Of a DNA stretch of 64,000 bases, positions 61,254 to 64,000 are shown in pieces; the stretch's first letter is position 1, and every line of letters starts with the position of its first letter. The notes under the pieces are model-generated. The model was not told the DNA's origin, did not search any database, and saw only the letters and a list, made by a program, of their open reading frames with translations. A program made the translations under genes and the position numbers. Source of the DNA: Acidocella sp. KAb 2-4. GTDB lineage: Bacteria; Pseudomonadota; Alphaproteobacteria; Acetobacterales; Acetobacteraceae. The stretch spans positions 1 through 64,000 of the forward strand of contig NZ_JAJDJU010000009.1 in NCBI RefSeq assembly GCF_020567705.1, given 5' to 3'.

Positions 61254-62293
61254 AACCGCCCGCCGATCTGAACATCGTCCCCTTCGTCAGCGTCGACAAC
61301 ATGATGAAGCTGATCCTGCATATCGGCATCGAGACCTTCCTGGTCGAGCTCGCCGGATATGTGGAGGAGGATTTCCGCCGCTGGGAGCATTTCGACAAGA
61401 CCGCCCGCGTCGCCGCGCATTCCACCGAGGGCGTGATCGAGCTGATGCCCGCCAGCGATGAGACGCTATATGCCTTCAAATACGTCAACGGCCACCCGAA
61501 GAACACGCGCGAGGGCCGGCAGACGGTGACCGCGATGGGGCTGCTCGCCGATGTCGGCACCGGCTATCCCACGCTGCTCTCGGAGATGACGCTGCTCACC
61601 GCGCTGCGCACCGCCGCGACCTCGGCGATGGCGGCGAAATATTTGGCGCCGCAGGATGCGCAGACCATGGCGATCATCGGCAATGGCGCGCAGTCGGAGT
61701 TCCAGGCCATGGCGTTCCGCGCGCTGCTCGGCGTGAACAAGCTGCGGCTCTACGATATCGACCCCGCAGCGACGCGCAAATGCATGGGCAATTTGGCGAA
61801 ATTCGGCTTCGAGATGGTCGCCTGCGGGTCCTCGGCCGAGGCCGTGCAAGGGGTGCAGATCATCACCACCTGCACCGCCGACAAGCAATACGCCACTATT
61901 CTCAACGACAACATGGTGGGCGCGGGCCAGCACCTCAACGCCATTGGCGGCGACTGCCCCGGCAAGACCGAACTGCACCGCGACATTCTGCTGCGCTCTG
62001 ACATCTTCGTGGAATATACGCCGCAGACGCGCATCGAGGGCGAGATCCAGCAACTCGCCGGGGATCATCCGGTGCAGGAGCTGTGGCAGGTGATCAACGG
62101 CACCGCGCCGGGCCGCCGCTCGGCCTCGCAGATCACGCTGTTCGACTCCGTCGGTTTCGCCATCGAGGATTTCTCCGCCCTGCGCTATGTTCGCGACAAG
62201 GTGCGCGATACGCCGTATTTCGAGAAGCTCGACATGCTGGCCGATCCGGACGACCCGCGCGACCTGTTCGGCATGATTCTGCGCGCCGCCTGA
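61250..62293 (+). CDS. Ornithine cyclodeaminase
   Basis: A 347-residue NAD-binding enzyme: VKYVNGHPKNTREGRQTV-like region (FKYVNGHPKNTREGRQTVTA), MALLADVGTGYPTLLSEMT-type block, and a Rossmann motif MAIIGNGAQSEFQAMAFRAL, plus the conserved NAIGGDCPGKTELH. It turns ornithine into proline and ammonia. The mu-crystallin/OCD family also contains alanine and lysine cyclodeaminases, but the arginase partner makes ornithine the likely substrate. Confidence 0.93.
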   Translation: MKPPADLNIVPFVSVDNMMKLILHIGIETFLVELAGYVEEDFRRWEHFDKTARVAAHSTEGVIELMPASDETLYAFKYVNGHPKNTREGRQTVTAMGLLADVGTGYPTLLSEMTLLTALRTAATSAMAAKYLAPQDAQTMAIIGNGAQSEFQAMAFRALLGVNKLRLYDIDPAATRKCMGNLAKFGFEMVACGSSAEAVQGVQIITTCTADKQYATILNDNMVGAGQHLNAIGGDCPGKTELHRDILLRSDIFVEYTPQTRIEGEIQQLAGDHPVQELWQVINGTAPGRRSASQITLFDSVGFAIEDFSALRYVRDKVRDTPYFEKLDMLADPDDPRDLFGMILRAA

Positions 62294-62324
62294 GCGCGGC
62301 GCGATACTTCAGCAGCGAGGCGCC

Positions 62325-64000
62325 ATGACGGAACTGACAGATTATCCCATCGCCGTTGTCGATGACGCGCTGGCCGCCGGCGCGCTGTCGTCGCGCGCCA
62401 TCGCCACGCTGATCGCGGCGTTCGAGGAACGTAACCACGCCGTGCTCACCGGCATCACCCTGGCCGATGCCCAGGCCGGGCGGGTACTCTACACGGGGCT
62501 CTCGGCGGTGCTGATCGGCATTGACGGCTTCGCCAGCCGCGAGGCGCTGATCGGCACGCTTAGCGCGCTGCTCGCCCAGGCGCTGGCGCGCGCGCCGGAT
62601 CTGCCGGTGTTCCTCTATGGCGAGCGGCGGATTCAGGAAAACCTGCCCACCGGGCTGATGCGCCAGATCGACGGCTATCTCTATCTGCATGAGGACACGC
62701 CGGGCTTCATCGCGGGTTATGTCTCCAGCACCATCCACCGGTATCTGGAGGCGATGCTGCCGCCCTTCTTCAAGGCGTTGAAGCGGTACACTTCGGGCGG
62801 CAAATATTCCTGGCACACGCCCGGCCATGGCGGCGGTGTGGCGTTCATGCGCTCGCCGGTCGGGCAGGCGTTCCATCGCTTTTTCGGCGAGACCACGCTG
62901 CGCGCCGATCTCTCCGTTTCGGTGCCCGATCTCGGCTCGCTGCTCGACCATACCGGCCCGGTGCGCGAGGCCGAGCGTGAGGCGGCGCAGAGCTTCGGCT
63001 CCGATGCGACATTCTTCGTCACCAACGGCACTTCCAGCGCCAACAAGATCGTCTGGTCCGGGCTGGTCGCCCCCGGCGATTATGTGCTGGTGGACCGCAA
63101 CTGCCATAAATCGCTGGTGCATGCGCTCATCATGACCGGGGCGCGGCCAGTGTATCTGCGCCCCAGCCGCAACGCCTATGGCATTATTGGGCCGATCCCG
63201 CGTTCGGCGTTCTCGGTCGAGGCGCTGGCGGAACAATTGCCGCCGGGCGCGCGGCTGCGCATCGCCACCATCACCAACTCCACCTATGACGGGCTGTGCG
63301 TGAACACCGCCGAGGTGGCGCGCGCCCTGGCGCCGGTGACGGATGCCCTGCATTTTGACGAGGCCTGGCTGGCGCAGGCGCGGTTCCATGAGTTCTATCA
63401 TCGCTTCTACGCGATGAGCGTGCCAGTGGAGGAGGGCACGCCGCTGATCTTCTCCACCCAATCGACGCATAAGGTGCTGGCCGCGTTCTCGCAGGCCTCG
63501 ATGATCCACATCAAGGAAAATCCGGCCGCGCCGCTCGACCGCGACAATTTCAACGAAGCCTACATGATGCATTCCTCCACCTCGCCCTGGTACGGCATCG
63601 TCGCCGCCTGCGACGTGGCGGCGCGCATGATGCGTGGCACCGCCGGGCGCACGCTGGTGGATGAGACGCTGCAGGAGGCCTCGGAATTCCGCGCCAGCAT
63701 CGCCGCCATTGGCGAGGAGGCGCGCGGCACAGGCGAGTGGTGGTTCCGGCTCTGGCAGCCGGAGGAGACCGCGCTCTCGCAGCCGGGCTGGACACTCAAG
63801 CCCGGCGAGGCGTGGCACGGCTTTGACGATGTGAGCGAGGATTTCACTCTGCTCGACCCGGTGAAGGTCACGATCCTCTGTCCTGGCCTGGCGCCGGACG
63901 CGCCGGGCATCCCGGCGCCGATCGTGGCGAAATTCCTGTGGTCGCGCGGGATCGTCGTGGAGAAGGTGGGGCTGTACCATTTCCTCATCCTGTTCACGCT
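62325..64000 (+). CDS. Orn/Lys/Arg decarboxylase, class I fold (3' end outside window)
   Basis: The reading frame from the ATG at 62325 is open to the window end, about 558 residues. Residues about 1-130 form the receiver-like wing domain (YPIAVVDDALAAGALSSRAI, PVFLYGERRIQENLP). The PLP domain starts KRYTSGGKYSWHTPGHGGGV and includes FGSDATFFVTNGTSSANKIV, DEAWLAQARFHEFYHRF and the PLP lysine in STQSTHKVLAAFSQASMI. This is the large bacterial basic amino acid decarboxylase family. It would make putrescine, cadaverine or agmatine; by context with arginase, ornithine is plausible, but arginine or lysine is not excluded. The C-terminal domain is cut off. Confidence 0.92.
   Translation, partial: MTELTDYPIAVVDDALAAGALSSRAIATLIAAFEERNHAVLTGITLADAQAGRVLYTGLSAVLIGIDGFASREALIGTLSALLAQALARAPDLPVFLYGERRIQENLPTGLMRQIDGYLYLHEDTPGFIAGYVSSTIHRYLEAMLPPFFKALKRYTSGGKYSWHTPGHGGGVAFMRSPVGQAFHRFFGETTLRADLSVSVPDLGSLLDHTGPVREAEREAAQSFGSDATFFVTNGTSSANKIVWSGLVAPGDYVLVDRNCHKSLVHALIMTGARPVYLRPSRNAYGIIGPIPRSAFSVEALAEQLPPGARLRIATITNSTYDGLCVNTAEVARALAPVTDALHFDEAWLAQARFHEFYHRFYAMSVPVEEGTPLIFSTQSTHKVLAAFSQASMIHIKENPAAPLDRDNFNEAYMMHSSTSPWYGIVAACDVAARMMRGTAGRTLVDETLQEASEFRASIAAIGEEARGTGEWWFRLWQPEETALSQPGWTLKPGEAWHGFDDVSEDFTLLDPVKVTILCPGLAPDAPGIPAPIVAKFLWSRGIVVEKVGLYHFLILFT

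Overview
The window is GC-rich (coding DNA roughly 65-70% GC by eye), densely packed with ATGA-type gene overlaps, and looks like a chromosomal segment of an alphaproteobacterium. The SigF/NrsF pair, the bufferin-type cluster, the heterotetrameric sarcosine oxidase and the TonB/ExbBD arrangement would fit the Acetobacteraceae/Rhodospirillales; that placement is inference from gene content, not a phylogeny. I saw no rRNA, tRNA, CRISPR array, prophage or insertion sequence. It is mostly catabolic and stress-response chromosome.

Layout. 1-3659 (minus): TonB-dependent receptor, ExbB, ExbD and a truncated TonB. 3950-6293 (plus): RpiR regulator, VIT/CCC1 metal transporter, cytochrome b561. 6373-21366: a LysR regulator diverges from a long creatinine-utilisation region (creatininase, NCS1 permease, creatinase, GlyA, SoxBDAG, serine dehydratase, a MetF-like protein, PurU). 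It can take creatinine via creatine, sarcosine, glycine and serine to pyruvate and handle the one-carbon units. 21399-24013: MFS transporter, DUF488 protein, LysR regulator. 24000-28604 (minus): FUSC/DUF1656/HlyD/outer-membrane-factor efflux operon. 29021-30701: group III truncated haemoglobin and flavohaemoglobin behind an NsrR-like operator.

30831-43225 is the most interesting part. On the minus strand an operon encodes a small exported peptide with five Cys-Ala-Gly units, an unassigned protein, an ECF sigma factor (SigF-like) and its membrane anti-sigma factor NrsF. On the plus strand are a sterol-desaturase-like protein, a small secreted protein, a DUF2282 bufferin precursor, an MNIO (DUF692) maturase, its DUF2063 partner and DoxX. 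These run without a visible terminator into an MFS transporter, a metallophosphoesterase/radical-SAM fusion, a VTT-domain/pyridine-nucleotide-disulfide oxidoreductase fusion and two transferases of the rSAM-associated (arsenosugar-cluster) type. Three promoters in this region share exactly the same GTAACC-N16-CGAA architecture, one in front of the Cys-repeat peptide/sigF operon, one in front of the secreted protein and one in front of the bufferin operon. I infer a self-regulated SigF regulon for metal/redox stress that includes a candidate new Cys-rich RiPP metallophore.

43284-48730: TetR regulator, MaoC hydratase, convergent PaaG-like enoyl-CoA hydratase, GAF-GGDEF diguanylate cyclase, an adenylate-forming ligase and DNA-3-methyladenine glycosylase I. 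48950-52453: fused indolepyruvate:ferredoxin oxidoreductase. 52516-59712: complete histidine-utilisation cluster (hutU-G-H-I on minus, hutF-hutC on plus) with a HutC palindrome between the arms. 59724-64000: Lrp regulator divergent from arginase, ornithine cyclodeaminase and a truncated Orn/Lys/Arg decarboxylase. The overall theme is use of nitrogen-rich small molecules (creatinine, sarcosine, histidine, arginine) plus metal and nitrosative stress handling.
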